A stretch of DNA of 64,000 bases from Limonium bicolor (taxonomy: Eukaryota; Streptophyta; Magnoliopsida; Caryophyllales; Plumbaginaceae): assembly GCA_023374045.1 (NCBI GenBank), contig CM041777.1, positions 83,508,300 through 83,572,299 of the forward strand. Reading direction: 5' to 3'. Below, piece after piece: positions 11,975-23,788 of the stretch (positions are counted from its first letter, which is position 1; each line of letters begins with the position of its first letter). Both the position numbers and the translations under genes were made by a program. The notes beneath the pieces are model-generated. The model was not told the origin of the DNA, did no database searches, and saw nothing but the letters and a program-made list of their open reading frames with translations.

Positions 11975-12636
11975 TTAATATCGCCACATGAATCTGGTAC
12001 ACACCATCTTCCGAAATCTCAGACTACCATCATCATAAATCTTAAAATCTGGGGCTTCTCCTTTTTCTACTTTTTCCTTTATTTTCCGTAGCTTCTCATC
12101 CTCTTGCTGGTGATGCAAAATTTCCTTGTAAATGTCGAGGAACGCGTTCATACTAGCCAAAATTTCTCTATCCACCTCCCCCGTTGTTACCACCTCAGGC
12201 TCAACCTTTTGAAATCTTGTACCAACTCATCATGTAATATCCAATTAGCTTCTCCCTCGTGACTCCTCTTTCGGCTTAAAGCGTCTGCCACCACGTTGGC
12301 TTTGCCTTCATGGTATAAAATCTCCAGGTCATAATCCTTAATAAGTTCCAACCATCTCCTTTGCCTCATATTAAGCTCTTTTTGAGTGAAGATATATTTC
12401 AAGCTCTTGTGATCCGTGTAAATCTTACAAGAAGTTCCATACAAATAGTGCCTCCAAATTTTCAAGGCAAAAACTACAGCTGCAAGTTCCAAATCATGAG
12501 TAGGGTACCTCGTCTCGTAACTTTTCAACTGTCGAGAAGCATAGGCAATGACCTTGCCATTCTGCATCAATACACACCCTAATCCATATTTAGACGCGTC
12601 ACTATACACCTCAAAACCTTCTGTACCACAGGGCAA
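11975..12636 (-). pseudogene. Tekay RNase H and tether, frameshifted
   Basis: Frame 12636-12187 is the Ty3-type RNase [19 protein letters not shown] with the first catalytic Asp, [13 protein letters not shown] with Glu, YTDHKSL with Asp, and DALSRK at the end. It would degrade the RNA strand of the hybrid. Frame 12193-11975 continues into the linker to integrase ([11 protein letters not shown] to SLRFRKMVC). Single-base shifts at about 12600, 12190 and 11970 separate these from their neighbours. Confidence 0.85.
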
Positions 12637-14126
12637 CGTAAGAACTGGTGCTGGGTTAACTTCTCCTTCAAAATCTGGAAAGCTTTTTCACAATCCTCAT
12701 CCCACTTATACCGCACTTCCTTTTTCATCAGATTTGTAAGCGGTCTTGCAATTTTAGCGAAATCTTGAACAAACTTCCTATAATATCCAGCTAACCCAAG
12801 AAAACTTCTAACTTCTCGAACGTTCGTTGGCCTGGGCCAATCCTTAACAGCCTGAATTTTAGCCGGGTCAACCGAAATTCCATCTCCGGTTACCACATGT
12901 CCTAAAAACGATACTTCCTTGAGCCAAAAATCACACTTAGATAATTTGGCATACAGCTTCTTCTCCCTTAAAACTTGTAAAACTTGTCGCAGATGATCAG
13001 CATGTTGTCCCTCATCCTTCGAATACACCAATATGTCGTCAATAAACACCACCACAAACTTATCAAGGAATTGGCTGAATACCCGATTCATTAAATCCAT
13101 AAATACTGCCGGTGCATTTGTTAGCCCGAATGGCATAACCACATACTCATAATGACCATACCTAGTTCGAAAGGCTGTCTTTGGTATATCCTTTTCCGCT
13201 ATCTTTAACTGATGATAGCCTGATCTTAGATCAATCTTAGAAAATACTTTCGCTCCTTGTAGCTGGTCGAACAAATCATCAATCCTAGGCAAGGGATATT
13301 TATTCTTGATTGTGACGTTATTCAACTCCCTGTAATCAATGCAAAGACGCAAAGTTCCATCCTTCTTTCTTACAAACAAAACTGGGGCTCCCCACGGAGA
13401 AGCACTCGGTCGAATATAACCTTTTTCTAAAAGTTCCTCCAACTGTTTCTTTAACTCATTCATCTCATTCGGGGCCATCCTATAAGGATGCTTAGAAATT
13501 GGAGCTGTTCCTGGTACTAAATCAATAGTAAACTCAATCTCACGGTTGGGTGGAAGTCCGGGAATTTCTTCTGGAAAAACATCCGGAAACTCCCTGACTA
13601 CTGGAAGATCCTCAAGTGCGGATGACTTTGGTTCTTGCGCCAATTTTTCCTCTTGAACATAACACATATAAACTGGCTCTCCTTTTCGCAACTCCTTCAA
13701 GAACTTTAAGGCAGGTAGAATTTTTACCCTTTGCTTGGCTCCTTCGCATGTGTATGACACTCTCTTCCCTCTCTTCCCACATAAGCTAACCTTTTGCTTT
13801 TCACAATCTATGCGTCCCTTGTGCTTACTCAACCAATCCATCCCCAAGATTATATCAAAATCCTTCAAATCAAACTCTACCAGATCCATCTCAAATTCTC
13901 TACCCTCTATAGTTACTTTTACTCTTTCCATCTTTCTAGTGCATCCTACCACTCTTCCCGTAGGTGTAGAAACAGAAATTTCAACTTCTATATCGGGGAC
14001 TACTCCTACTTTCCTCAAGAACTCGGAGGATATAAAAGAACAGGTTGCACCGGAATCAAATAATACTTTAGCACTAGTTCCAAGAACTTGAAAAGTACCT
14101 GTAATGACGCCCCTTCCTGTTGAGAT
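12579..14126 (-). pseudogene. Tekay protease and reverse transcriptase
   Basis: From about 14126 the frame carries the aspartic protease motif [10 protein letters not shown] (DSG codons at plus 14049-14057) and ILGMDWL. The reverse transcriptase follows: [73 protein letters not shown] and the catalytic FIDDILVYS (plus 13035-13046 for FIDD), then FLGHVV. The RNase H start follows before a shift near 12600. About 515 codons are open without a stop, so the core is well preserved. Gag ends 20 bases upstream in a different frame. Confidence 0.92.
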
Positions 14127-14145
14127 TCAGCCTCCGTCTTGCTGA

Positions 14146-15243
14146 TTACGTTGATATACCCTTGGTTCTTATAGCCTCCTCCTGTGTATTTCCACTTCCA
14201 TATTGTGTTGGCTTCCCCTGATTACTCCCTTGTCCACCCATATTACCTCTTGAACCATTATAATTATTCCTCTGGCCATTTTGATTATCCTGCTGTACTC
14301 CGCCTTGGTTAATACGATTGTTCTGGTTGCTGAAATTTCCAGCTGTAGCAGGTCTTGCTACCTGATCAATACCTCCTTCCATCCTTCTTACCCTACACTC
14401 ATAGGCCCTATGGCCCAGCTTCCCACAGTTAAAACACTTCACCAGCCTTCCTTCACAATCTTCACCTGGATGATTCCTTCCACAAATCTTGCAATAAAAG
14501 TATCTAGTTCCTTTATCATTGAATCGCCGTCCCGGGTAATTGGGTCTGGCTCCTCCACTTGGTCTAACTTCTATTTTAGCCCTCTTATCAAAGCTCTCGG
14601 CCTTACGAGTCTCCATTCTCCTTTTCCGCCCCGTTTGTACTTCCTTCCTCCTCTGTTGTACCCTATAAAGATTAGCAGCTTTATCGTACGCCTCTTGTAA
14701 AGTAGTTATAGGTATTACACTCAGAGCTTCTTGTAAATCCCAATTTAACCCTTCCAAGAAACGTTGAACCTTAGCAGTCTCATCAGGTACCACATGCGGA
14801 GCAAATCTAGCAAGCTCCACGAACTTAGCATGATAAGTTTTAACGTCATCCATCCGCTGCCTCAATCCAGTAAATTCCTGATATTTCTGCAACCTTACAT
14901 GCTCCGGATAAAATCTTTTCCTCATCACATCCTTTAACATATTCCATCCAAAACCCGGAATTCCTTTGAGTCTCTCCTCCTCCGCAGTCCACCACAGATC
15001 AGCCTCTCCTTTAAAATAAAATACAGCCCCACTTACCTTCTTTTCTTCGGGCAATCAATGATATCAAATATTTTGTCAAACTCTCTGATCCACTCTTCCA
15101 GAATCACTGGATCCTCTTCTCCCGAATAAGTACTGGGTTTCATAGCTGCTATCCTCCGGGAGAAATCCTTGGTATTTCAGCTCTAGCCTCGTGCTGCTCC
15201 AAGATTCTTCCCATACTCAGTGTCAACTCCCTCAGTTCATCCA
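14146..15243 (-). pseudogene. Tekay gag (capsid and zinc knuckle)
   Basis: Gag forms the virus-like particle. The frame 15054-14146 carries GAVFYFKGEADLWW, RFYPEHVRLQKYQEF, the capsid C-terminal part FLEGLNWDLQ, and a basic region, then YCKICGRNHPGEDC and the CCHC knuckle CFNCGKLGHRAYEC. The N-terminus is upstream in two other frames: MDELRELTLSMGRILEQHE from 15243 and MKPSTYSGEEDP near 15140. Two small shifts (about 15160 and 15050) therefore break gag. The tail is Asn/Gly/Gln-rich. Confidence 0.88.
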
Positions 15244-15479
15244 TCTGTCTCTCCTCTCCCTCTCCTCTCATTACTCCGTCCCTCCCCTCTCCATTATTCT
15301 ACACACAGATATGTTAGTTGCAATATAAATAGTTAACTATAATCAATCAAGCACACACACACAAATATCACAGCAAATATATTTTCACAACCACATGGTT
15401 CTTCCTAGTCTCCAAAACCTAACCCTGGGTCACCTTGCTTCCTAGTCAAACTCAAATTTTCCCCTCCAGCTAACCTATG

Positions 15480-15491
15480 GCTCTGATACCA
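15480..15491 (-). other. Primer-binding site, initiator tRNA-Met
   Basis: On the minus strand the 12 bases TGGTATCAGAGC lie three bases downstream of the 5' LTR end. This is the usual Tekay primer-binding site, complementary to the 3' end of initiator tRNA-Met. Confidence 0.9.
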
Positions 15492-15494
15492 CTC

Positions 15495-18400
15495 TGTAAC
15501 GCCCCGATTTACCACCACCATTTACTTAGTCATTTTTTTAAAGGAAACGTGCCATAACTGAAATATCATCATTAAATTGTATTATACATGCGTCAGTCTT
15601 TTTACATAAGGTCCCCTAATACTATCATCGGGGTGTTACCGCCACACTTACTAAAGACTAGTAAGTGTAAGGCTATTACCACCACCATCCCTACATTAGC
15701 TATCTTACAACGCTGTTCCCATACCACAATTGTAATGCCCAACCTTAATCCGAAAATTTTTGCGCGGAAGCGAGACCCCAAGGGGCTCTTACGGATTAGG
15801 CCATAAGACCAATTAGGCATCACCGGCGTTGGGTCCAAAGACCCAACCAGCCTATTTCTCAGTGCAGATGGAACAACCATCCACTTAGCCACAAGCAAGA
15901 GTCAAGAGTGGACTTAAACCTCCCAACGACAAGTTCCTTCACTAACTTACATTCCCGTGGCCCACTTGCCTCGGTCGAATGCCAGGCCGCAGCTCAGACT
16001 GAGTCAACTCCGTCCCTCTCCCTGCAGCCCGAGTACATGTGCGTCCCTTAGCGGCCGCACTCGTCCTCGGCACCGTCGGGCCTCCAACAGTCCAACAGCC
16101 AAAGACCCCAACTAGTACTAGTCAGTAAGGTGTGCTAATGCGGACCACGTCGCACCCTATCTCCGCCCTGTTCCAGGACTCAACACTTGCCGAACCGTAA
16201 GACGGCTCTGATGTGCAATGCCCCTTGCACCTTTCGTGGCAGGAGTCATACAATCAGGATGACCCTTAGTTGCCTCGTGCCAGTGGTCACACTAGCACTC
16301 GCAACCTAAGGGCAGGTATTGAACACAAAGTGCTCACTACCTCTTGGAGTCGATACCAAGCCATCCTGGGAACATGCATGCTCACAGGCGTGCCCGGTCC
16401 CCTTCCAAAAGAGTGACACAACCAACCCGTCACTTTACACCTTAGTACCAAAAGACCCCTTCCAGCCAACTACTATGTTAGCTCCTACTCCTATTTTACA
16501 CCAAAAGCAAGGGGTATCAAGACTATTACACCAGCATCTTAGCATGGGACTACTTCCATGTATTCATAAACAGTGGAAACTTCATAGGTGATGGACTGAC
16601 TACTGCCATTCTCCGGGTGCCTAAAACCTTGTATCTTCTTGTTCCACTCCTCAAGCACTATCTCGGTGACCCCAGGCTGTATACTTCTACGATAGGTGAC
16701 AAACATGAAAATATAGAAAGTATCGGTGGACTCGTCCTCAGTGCAGAGAAGGTGACCATCCCAGTTACCTTGAACACACAAGTTCATATACACAAGAAAA
16801 CACAACAAATAAAATCAGTAAAAACTGGTAACACTACCACACCCCGTAAAAACTTATTTTCTCTTTAAAACCTTTGTTTTCAACAAATACTAACAATATA
16901 ACAAATCAGAATAGATCATACACCATTTACCTGTACCAAGAATTATAAGAGATAATTAATATCATAAACAAGATATTTCCAAATGAAGTCCACCACCACC
17001 ACCACCCACCCTATGTCCTTAAGTGTGCACACCCCCTATTGAAAACTTCTGCCCAATAGGAGTAGATCATAGTGGCAGCTCCAATTCATTAGTAGGAGCT
17101 TATATTGTTGCCGGAACGTCGGCTTGGCCTTAAAGGCTCTCACAAGAGGCATAGCCTTAGGATAACCATGATATCAACATCACACAATACTTTCCACCAC
17201 CACCACAAGAGGTTATCCTTAAACACATTTACAAACCATGAGTAAGATATCATAACCAAGCTTTACACAAGTAGTAATTCACACATCAAGCTCACCACTT
17301 GTTAAATAACCTTAATAACATCATAAAAATACCATTCAAGCTCCAATAAATCAGAGAATCAAACAATTTCCAAGAAACCACCTTAGAACTTAAAAACTCT
17401 TTTTTGACCAAAATCACTATTACCAACTTAAATAACTTCCCAAAGGAGTCTCGGCCTACAAATTTAACCAGGATCCAATATCAACAACACAAGTATCTCC
17501 CCAAAATTTCAGATCAAGATCAATTCGGAAACCCATTCAACCACCCAGAAAGGCTTAAAGCACATTTTCTCATTTTTAGCTTCTTTACCTTGTCTAACCG
17601 ACTTAAATTTCTCCATTCGACTTATTTTTCAACCATAACCATATATTCACTATTCAAGACTACCCTCAAAATTTAGCTCAAACCCATGTCGGAAACCCAT
17701 CCAAACAATTCCTAAAGCTTAAAGCTCATTTTCTCCATTTTCAAAGTTCTTTAGAGTTTTCCCTTCCCAACCTTATTTCGACTTGATTTTCTAGTATAAT
17801 CACTAAATATTCATCCCTAGTTTACTGTAAAATTTTAAGAAAATAGGAGATAGGGTTCGTAGGTAACCAAATAGAATGACTTAAGAAGGAAAATAAGCTT
17901 AAAGGTGAAAGTGATGTGCATAGATGTTACCTGTCCTCTCCTAGCCATTTTGATGTTCTTCTACCTTGATTATAGGTTGCTTGAACTCAAAATCTCCACC
18001 AACCAATTCGCCCACCTTGGAGTTTGGCTTCCACTCCTTAAACTTGCCTTTTCCTTGATTTTAGCTTAATTACTACCTTAAACTTGTGTTTCTAATGGAG
18101 GAGTATTGTTGCCTAAGCTCCAATGGTGTTTTCTAGCTTAGGAGAAACAAGGTAGATGAAGAAGAATGGCCACCTTGCTCACCTACCATGGCCGACCTCC
18201 ACCCCCCTTTTTATACTAAATTTCATCCTTATCCTTTAACTTATAATCATTACTTCTAGAATTGTCCATAGCCATTGATTTGTGTCAAGTGTCAAAAACC
18301 AATCCTAACCATCCATACATAACCGCCTTTGAATGGATAAGGAGGGGGCAAGTTGCCTTGATCATCATTGCAAATAGTAAGGAGGTGTGAATAGTGGTGA

Positions 18401-18918
18401 ATAGTAACCGAGATATTTTCTCTCCTTTCCTTGATATTTTTGGCCACCACCTTAGGCCATGTTTGGTTTGAGCTTTTCCTGGGTATTAAGACTATATGTA
18501 GATATGTTAATACTAGTGTGGGTTATCAAATTTCAGGAATTTCCTCGAGTCACTTCTGAGCTCTTCCGAAGCCTCGTTTGCCCAGAACCACTAAATACTG
18601 AAAAATGTAACTAGATTGTCTTATATTAAAAGAAGAAAGATATGATTGTTTCTTTCCTCAAAACACTCTCAAAAGTATCTAACACCTTCCTAGGGTTGAT
18701 AACCACTCTCAGTTCCTAAGGAATTTAGTAATTTTCGGAAATTTCAGGAATCCTGTGAAACAAAGGTTTACCGGGTGATACTCCGGGAACTAAGGTTCCT
18801 AATGTTCACCAAGCACCTCCAACTAATTATAACCTTCTCCATCTTTAGAAATTAGGGTTTCCTAAGGTTTACAGTTAAGTAAGGCCCTAATCACAGTTTA
18901 GAAATTTGGGGTATTACA
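15495..18918 (-). repeat. Tekay element 5' LTR
   Basis: The plus-strand start TGTAACGCCCC and end GGGGTATTACA match the left LTR. The copies differ mostly by short gaps of one to a few bases, plus one large difference, the extra segment at about 15731-16400. It drives transcription of the element towards lower coordinates. Confidence 0.88.
15731..16400. repeat. Segment of about 670 bp present only in the Tekay 5' LTR
   Basis: The left LTR reads GTTCCCCTACCAAAAGAG where the right one has this extra GC-rich block between GTTCCCATACCACAAT and CCTTCCAAAAGAG. The block begins TGTAATGCCC, like the end of another chromovirus LTR read in reverse. It may be an insertion, or ancestral sequence deleted from the other LTR. 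It has no coding signal. Confidence 0.7.
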
Positions 18919-18923
18919 CTAAT

Positions 18924-18982
18924 CGAGAAAACTAACCTAATAAATAAAATGGGAAATTTGTCACTTTTTGAGGAGAACTTTA
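18924..18982 (-). repeat. Athila-like 3' LTR, short piece between Tekay and CACTA
   Basis: Resumes the LTR after the Tekay element: GAGAAAACTAACCTAATAAA and TTTGTCACTTTTTGAGGAGA match 27140-27195 in the other LTR (GAGAGACTACCTAAACTAAT and ATTGTCACTTTTTAAAGAA). Confidence 0.7.
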
Positions 18983-19919
18983 CACTACAAGAAAAATCAG
19001 ATTTAGCTACCACTGTATATCAGTAGCTAAATCATCAGTTTTGGTAGCTAAACACAACGGACTACTGCATTTTATGATTTAGCTACTAATATACAGTGGT
19101 AACAAAGGTCCTAGTGGCTAAATTAAAAATAGCTACCGTTTTGGAATGCGATAGCTATTTCGCTTTGGCCTTGCTACTACTTTTCCGATAGCTAGATATT
19201 GCTACCGTTTTAGAATGTAGTATGCAAATGGCTACTAGTGTAATAGTAGCAAAATGGCTTCGAGTATAATAGTTGTGAAATCGTTACTAGTACATCATCA
19301 GTGACAAAATTGATACTAGCATAGCAGTAACCAAATCGCTTCTACTTCAATAGTTGTGAAATCGGCCCTATTATAGCAGTAGCAAAAAAGCTACTAGTAT
19401 AGCAATAACAAAATCGATACTAAAATATTGGTAGCAAAATGGCTACTAGCAAAGCAACTCTACCACCATTCAAGCCCACAAGAAGTGGGAGCCATGTGCT
19501 TGCGTAACTTGACTATTCTTTAAATCGAAGACTATGTTATATGTACACATATAGGATTGAACCTTACAACGTATGAGTATAAATAAACCTCCATACCAAT
19601 GACATATTTAATTCAAACTAGTGTGTTAAAATGTGCATAGAGCAGGAATTGATCCCCCGAAGTTTGGGATGAATATAGAATGTCTTAACCATTGTGCCAT
19701 GATAGTTATTCAGATTATATATAGAAACTACGTGTATATATTGAACGTTTGATACTGTAAATATAAATGGAAGTTTTTGCCGAGACATGATCAAACTAGG
19801 GATATATTAAAATTAATAAAATAGATATATGATCGATTATGCTACATGATATTTTAATTTATATAATATAACAAATTAATTTAATGCAACAAAAAAAAGC
19901 TAATAAAAATTTAAGTATA
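18983..19919. mobile_element. Non-autonomous CACTA fragment, left end present
   Basis: It starts with CACTACAAGAAAAATCAG, the classic CACTA (En/Spm) end. Dense subterminal repeats of AGCTAC, GATAGCTA and TAGTAGCAAAA follow to about 19460. No open frame is seen. The opposite end (CTTGTAGTG) is missing: at 19920 the sequence re-enters the LTR at the point equivalent to 27604, about 400 LTR bases later than at the left junction. A deletion therefore removed the right end and flanking LTR. Confidence 0.8.
19645..19706 (-). repeat. tRNA-like module with A and B boxes
   Basis: On the minus strand TGGCACAATGG (plus 19689-19699) fits the pol III A box TRGYNNARNNG. GGATCAATTCC (plus 19645-19655) resembles the B box GGTTCGANNCC with two differences. 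The start-to-start distance is 44 bases, typical of a tRNA. No full cloverleaf is obvious, so this is probably a decayed tRNA-derived segment. Confidence 0.5.
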
Positions 19920-21056
19920 TTGTTCTAACTATTGGCCAGATAATTAAAACACATTAAGAACAGGAATCGAACTAACTGTATCAATAAAGTTGTACGAAAA
20001 AATTATATAACAAAGTCATCTAGAATTAGGCTCGCTTCCCAACTCGGGAAACTAAAAATAAACTACTCACACATAATCTCAGAAACAAGAACAACTATTA
20101 GAACAAACATTAAATAAACTAAGATGAAATAATTTCACTGAAGTTTACTAATGCCCTCGGTCTGATTTGGTTCGCCCCGTTTCTGATGTCTTCCTTGCGC
20201 CGTGAACTGCTACTGTTCGATGCAGTGCGGCTGGACTTTCCTGCTCGTGAATGTTGATAACGATCAGAAAGTGTTGACAACGAACAAGGTATGCGGTGAT
20301 GATGATTATGACTGATGGTATAGTGCGGCTCAGGTGATGGTGGTGTACGTGGAGGAAGAATTTCAACGTTGGGTAATTCAAGAATGATGGAGAATGATGG
20401 CTCGATGATGATGAATGGTATTCTCGAATTCAGGAATACGGTGCTGGCTAATGGAATAGTGGGGGCGTAGGGTTTGGAAAAATTTGATACCCCGTCTATT
20501 GACTTCATCATATATATATTGTGCTGCTCCCCCATTTTTCTATCTTCTAAAATGAAATAATAAAAATTTGTACCAAGAAACAATCTCCACGTCATGCGCT
20601 GCAAGTAGTTGATTCGGTCCAGCTCACTTTCAATTCTTGCCCCTCTGTATAAGTTCACGCCAACAACATCTTCGCAACCCATGTGTACGTAAATGTGTAT
20701 GCATGCGGCCCATGCGTATGGTCATCGTCGCTGCTGCATGATTGAGTCCAAAACACATTCAGCCCTGTACGTGCATGTTGGTCAAGGATTTTGGTTGTAC
20801 GCTTGTTTTATTTTTCACTCATCAAAGGAATTCATGAGTCATAGGCCGAATAGATGTGCAGCCCGACTAATCATGCCACCGTCCACTCCAGCTATATATA
20901 TATACATTTTTTCCTGCATTTGACAAATAAAATATATCAGCTCTCATGTAAATATAAATCATAGAGAAATATATGATAAGTATGAAATATAAGCCAATTC
21001 ATTACAAATATTAAATCAAATAAACCGTTAAAAGTATATATATTTTACACTTATCA
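19920..21056 (-). repeat. Athila-like 3' LTR, right piece
   Basis: Matches the other LTR at 27604-27662 and 30884-31946 nearly throughout, including TTCTAACTATTGGCCAG, CAACTCGGGAAACTA and CGGTCTGATTTGGTTCGCC. It ends ...TTTTACACTTATCA, where the LTR starts in element orientation (TGATAAGTG). A 187-codon minus frame (20682-20119) is not kept in the other LTR and is judged non-coding. Confidence 0.78.
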
Positions 21057-21084
21057 AACTTCCTCACACTTAGCTTTTGCTTGT
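21057..21084 (-). promoter_or_regulatory. Polypurine tract of Athila-like element and half of its stem-loop
   Basis: The minus strand reads AAGTGTGAGGAAGTT directly before the LTR start TGATAAGTG, as in Athila elements. Upstream, the hairpin arms TTTGCTTG and CAAGCAAA with loop AGGA would form, but a solo LTR has been inserted in the stem (plus 21084/22360). Confidence 0.7.
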
Positions 21085-22359
21085 TGTTGTGCAAAAACTA
21101 TATAACAAGGTATATAAATAAATGCAAGGAATAGGCAAGTGCACCTAATCAGTGTAGTACAACAAGTGTCGTATCCACAAGGAAATTGGTCCTAACTTCC
21201 TAGTCTCGGTACTTAGTAAATGCAATGAAAACAGTAAATTGGGGTTTAGCCGGCGGCAAGCTTGATTGTGTTGGTTGAGTAATTGCAAGAACAACAAATA
21301 AACTAAAGATGATAGTTTAATGGATTGGATGGAGAAGTACTTTGCGAATTTGGCAATCACCCAAACTACCTAGATATGCTAGCAACTCTTCTTATGCCAT
21401 AGTTGTCTTTTAGAACAATAATAATAACCCTCTAAACCAAAGATGAGTTAATTCTTACTTAGTTAATTTTAGCCTTCAAAATCAATTAGGACTAAACTCA
21501 CTAAGTAGCAATAAGAAAGTTCTAGAACAAAGCCCCAAATTATACTCACTAATCCTAGGAGCATAAATCAAGAGTTCTCTCTCAATTTGGTCACAAACCC
21601 TAACTCAAAACCAAATTGTAGATGGGGTTCACCACAAATGCACTCAAGAGATCAATTTGAGAACATTGAATGATAATTAAGAGAGAAACAACTATATTAA
21701 GGCATAATCAAGATTCACAAGCACATTCCAGTGTTTGGGTTCAAAGACCCATCCCAAATCACAATAAAGTACTACTCAAGCATAGAGGAAAGAAAAACTA
21801 GAAAAGAGTAAGAAGAAGCCATTGTTGGAGCTTGGAAGCTTTGGAGAAGGTGAGCTCTTCCTTCTTCTCTTCTTCCTCTTCTTTCTCCTCTTCTTTCTCC
21901 TTCTTTCTCTTCTCTTGTGTGTGTGGAAGTGTAAAATGCAAAGAATGCCCCAAATCCCCTCTGTTTTCCCGTCTTAAAACGATTGTTCTGGGCAAATTTC
22001 CGTCGGGACCGCCCCACAGGGGCGGTCCACACCAGAGGCGATTCCAGTGTTTCGAAATCAACTGGACCGCCCCACAGGGGTGGTCCACAGGGGCGGTCCA
22101 CACCAGAAGTGCACCTTCTGCACCGAAATTGTCTCGTTTGACCCCTCGTCTTTGACACACTCCTCGGGGCATTAAAGCTCAGCTACAAAGTCTTGAGAGT
22201 CTCCCAAAAACCATTGCTCAAGTGAGCTTTTACCTAAATTTATATTAAAACTACATGAGTTCAACTATATTAACGAAATGCCCACTATGAAATAAGTCAA
22301 TAGTTGCACGAAAAAAGGTAAATAAAGACCTTATAAATACATCATTTCACCACTTATCA
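21085..22359 (-). mobile_element. Solo LTR (Athila-like), 1,275 bp, target duplication CTTGT
   Basis: It starts TGTTGTGCAAAAAC and ends CACTTATCA, with CTTGT on both sides (21080-21084 and 22360-22364). It carries no primer-binding site or polypurine tract, so it is a solo LTR formed by recombination. Its end resembles the host element's LTR (TTATCA), which suggests a related family in the same orientation. It contains GC-rich inverted words at 22006-22099 and a long CT-rich run at 21853-21915. Confidence 0.88.
22006..22099. repeat. GGACCGCCCC palindromic words in solo LTR
   Basis: Two 23-base units (22006-22028 and 22064-22086) have arms GGACCGCCCC and GGGGCGGTCC (the second with one change) around ACA. 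A further right half follows at 22087-22099. The next bases, CAGAAG and CTTCTG around TGCAC, form another short inverted pair. Confidence 0.85.
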
Positions 22360-23788
22360 CTTGTCCTCAAGCAAATAAAGAATATAACACCTTTAAGACC
22401 GTAGTATTGAAACCTAGGATCAAACAAGTGCTAACGAAAACAAGCAAAATGAAAATCAAAAGAATAGTTCTGCTATCTGCTGTAGATTTTCACAAACAGT
22501 GAAAAAAAGTAGAATTAAAAGCATGGAGAAGTTAGATTATGGAAACTGAACATAGAATAGTTCGGGATTTTCCAACGTTTCTTCCTTTAACCTTTGGATG
22601 ACAAGGGGGTTGAAGTAACGCCTTATTCCGCGATACCTTTCAACACCACATACTCATGATCTGATATAAGCAAAATTGAATTGTTCTTTAACTTTTCAAG
22701 TCCTTTTTCTACTTTAACATTCTATTTTGCCATTTGAACATTCAATTAATCCTCAGACTTTTCTCTTCACCCTTGTAGCGGCTTTGGGCCTTCTATCCTA
22801 GATCACAAGACCGTAGGTAGATGGGTGATGAAGCACCCAAGGACTTAATAACCGAATGAAGAGGCCTGTTTTGGTTCAGAAAATTCAATTAAGATCAGCG
22901 GAGTACCTTTCCTTATCCTTTTCATACGAAACATTCTCATCATTCCCAAAATCCCAACTAGACTAATTCAGTTTTCATAATCAGCTAATCCACCAAATTT
23001 CAGTGAAAACGGATTCAATTCGGATAAAAATATACATACAAATAGCCAAAAGCAGAAAGATTCTTGAGGTGGTCATCAGGCTCGTTTTCAAAACCTCAAC
23101 AAAATTTTTTCACCTAGAGATTCAATATTTATTGGCGCCTAAAAGAGACATTTTTTTCAAAGAAAAAGGACAATCAAAAGCAAATGTGGCATTAAGTGCA
23201 ATGACAATATTTAGAAAGTACTCCTACTTCCTCACACTTAAGAGGTGCAATGTCCTCATTGTTCCCAAATTCAATCCAAGAAGAGGACTTTCTAAATATT
23301 GCAAATTCATTAAATATTAACTAAAGATCTCACGGACTTGATTCATGCAAAGCGTAAGCTGGAATAAGAGTGAAAGGACACGAAAACTCCCCTGATATCT
23401 CAGATTGAGGAAGGGCACCTTCATCACACTTAAGTCCTTCATCGGGGTAGAAATCTTCAGATTGAGGAAGGGTACCTTCCTCACACTTAAGTCCTTTACC
23501 GGGGTGGGAATCTTCCTCACACTTGCTATGAAGCAAGTGTCCAACCTATGAAGTGTCTATGATCACCACACCTACAAGCAATCTCATAAAAGCAACACGA
23601 ATTGATGCTAAAAGCATCTAATTAAACACACGGGCATTAGAACCTCAAGTGAGTAAACTGGACAACAAAGAACACTATTAAAATAAAAGTACTACAAAGT
23701 AAAAGAAAATTGGAAACTAAAAACTACCACTGGGTTTCCTCCAAGTTAGCCGCCCTTCTTTATAGTCTTTGGCTAGACTTTCCCTTAC
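22360..23788 (-). other. Non-coding 3' region of Athila-like element
   Basis: Lies between the solo LTR and the last gag-pro frame. It has no long frame and no reverse transcriptase or integrase motif. It contains repeats of TTCCTCACACTTAAGTCCTT at 23403-23530 (three related copies), giving two overlapping chance frames. This is where pol and env-like genes sit in autonomous Athila elements. Confidence 0.55.

Larger units (their letters stand above)
7573..18918 (-). mobile_element. Complete Tekay-type Ty3/gypsy chromovirus element
   Basis: Perfect 5-bp target duplication CTAAT (7568-7572 and 18919-18923). The LTRs lie at 7573-10312 (3') and 15495-18918 (5'), both with TG...CA ends on either strand. 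On the minus strand, a primer-binding site for initiator tRNA-Met lies next to the 5' LTR, then gag with zinc knuckles, protease, reverse transcriptase, RNase H, integrase and a C-terminal chromodomain, then a stem-loop and polypurine tract beside the 3' LTR. The coding region has several frameshifts, so this copy is probably inactive, yet all domains are readable. Chromodomain and order identify a chromovirus, best matching the Tekay/Del lineage. Confidence 0.92.

Noticed and set aside
20119..20682. 187-codon minus-strand frame in the Athila-like LTR
   Set aside because: The matching LTR region (31048-31604) has gaps that change the frame, and the overlap there reads in different frames. It has no recognisable domain.
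21772..22172. Overlapping frames on both strands in the solo LTR
   Set aside because: They come from a CT-rich run and GC-rich palindromes; low-complexity products, no domain.
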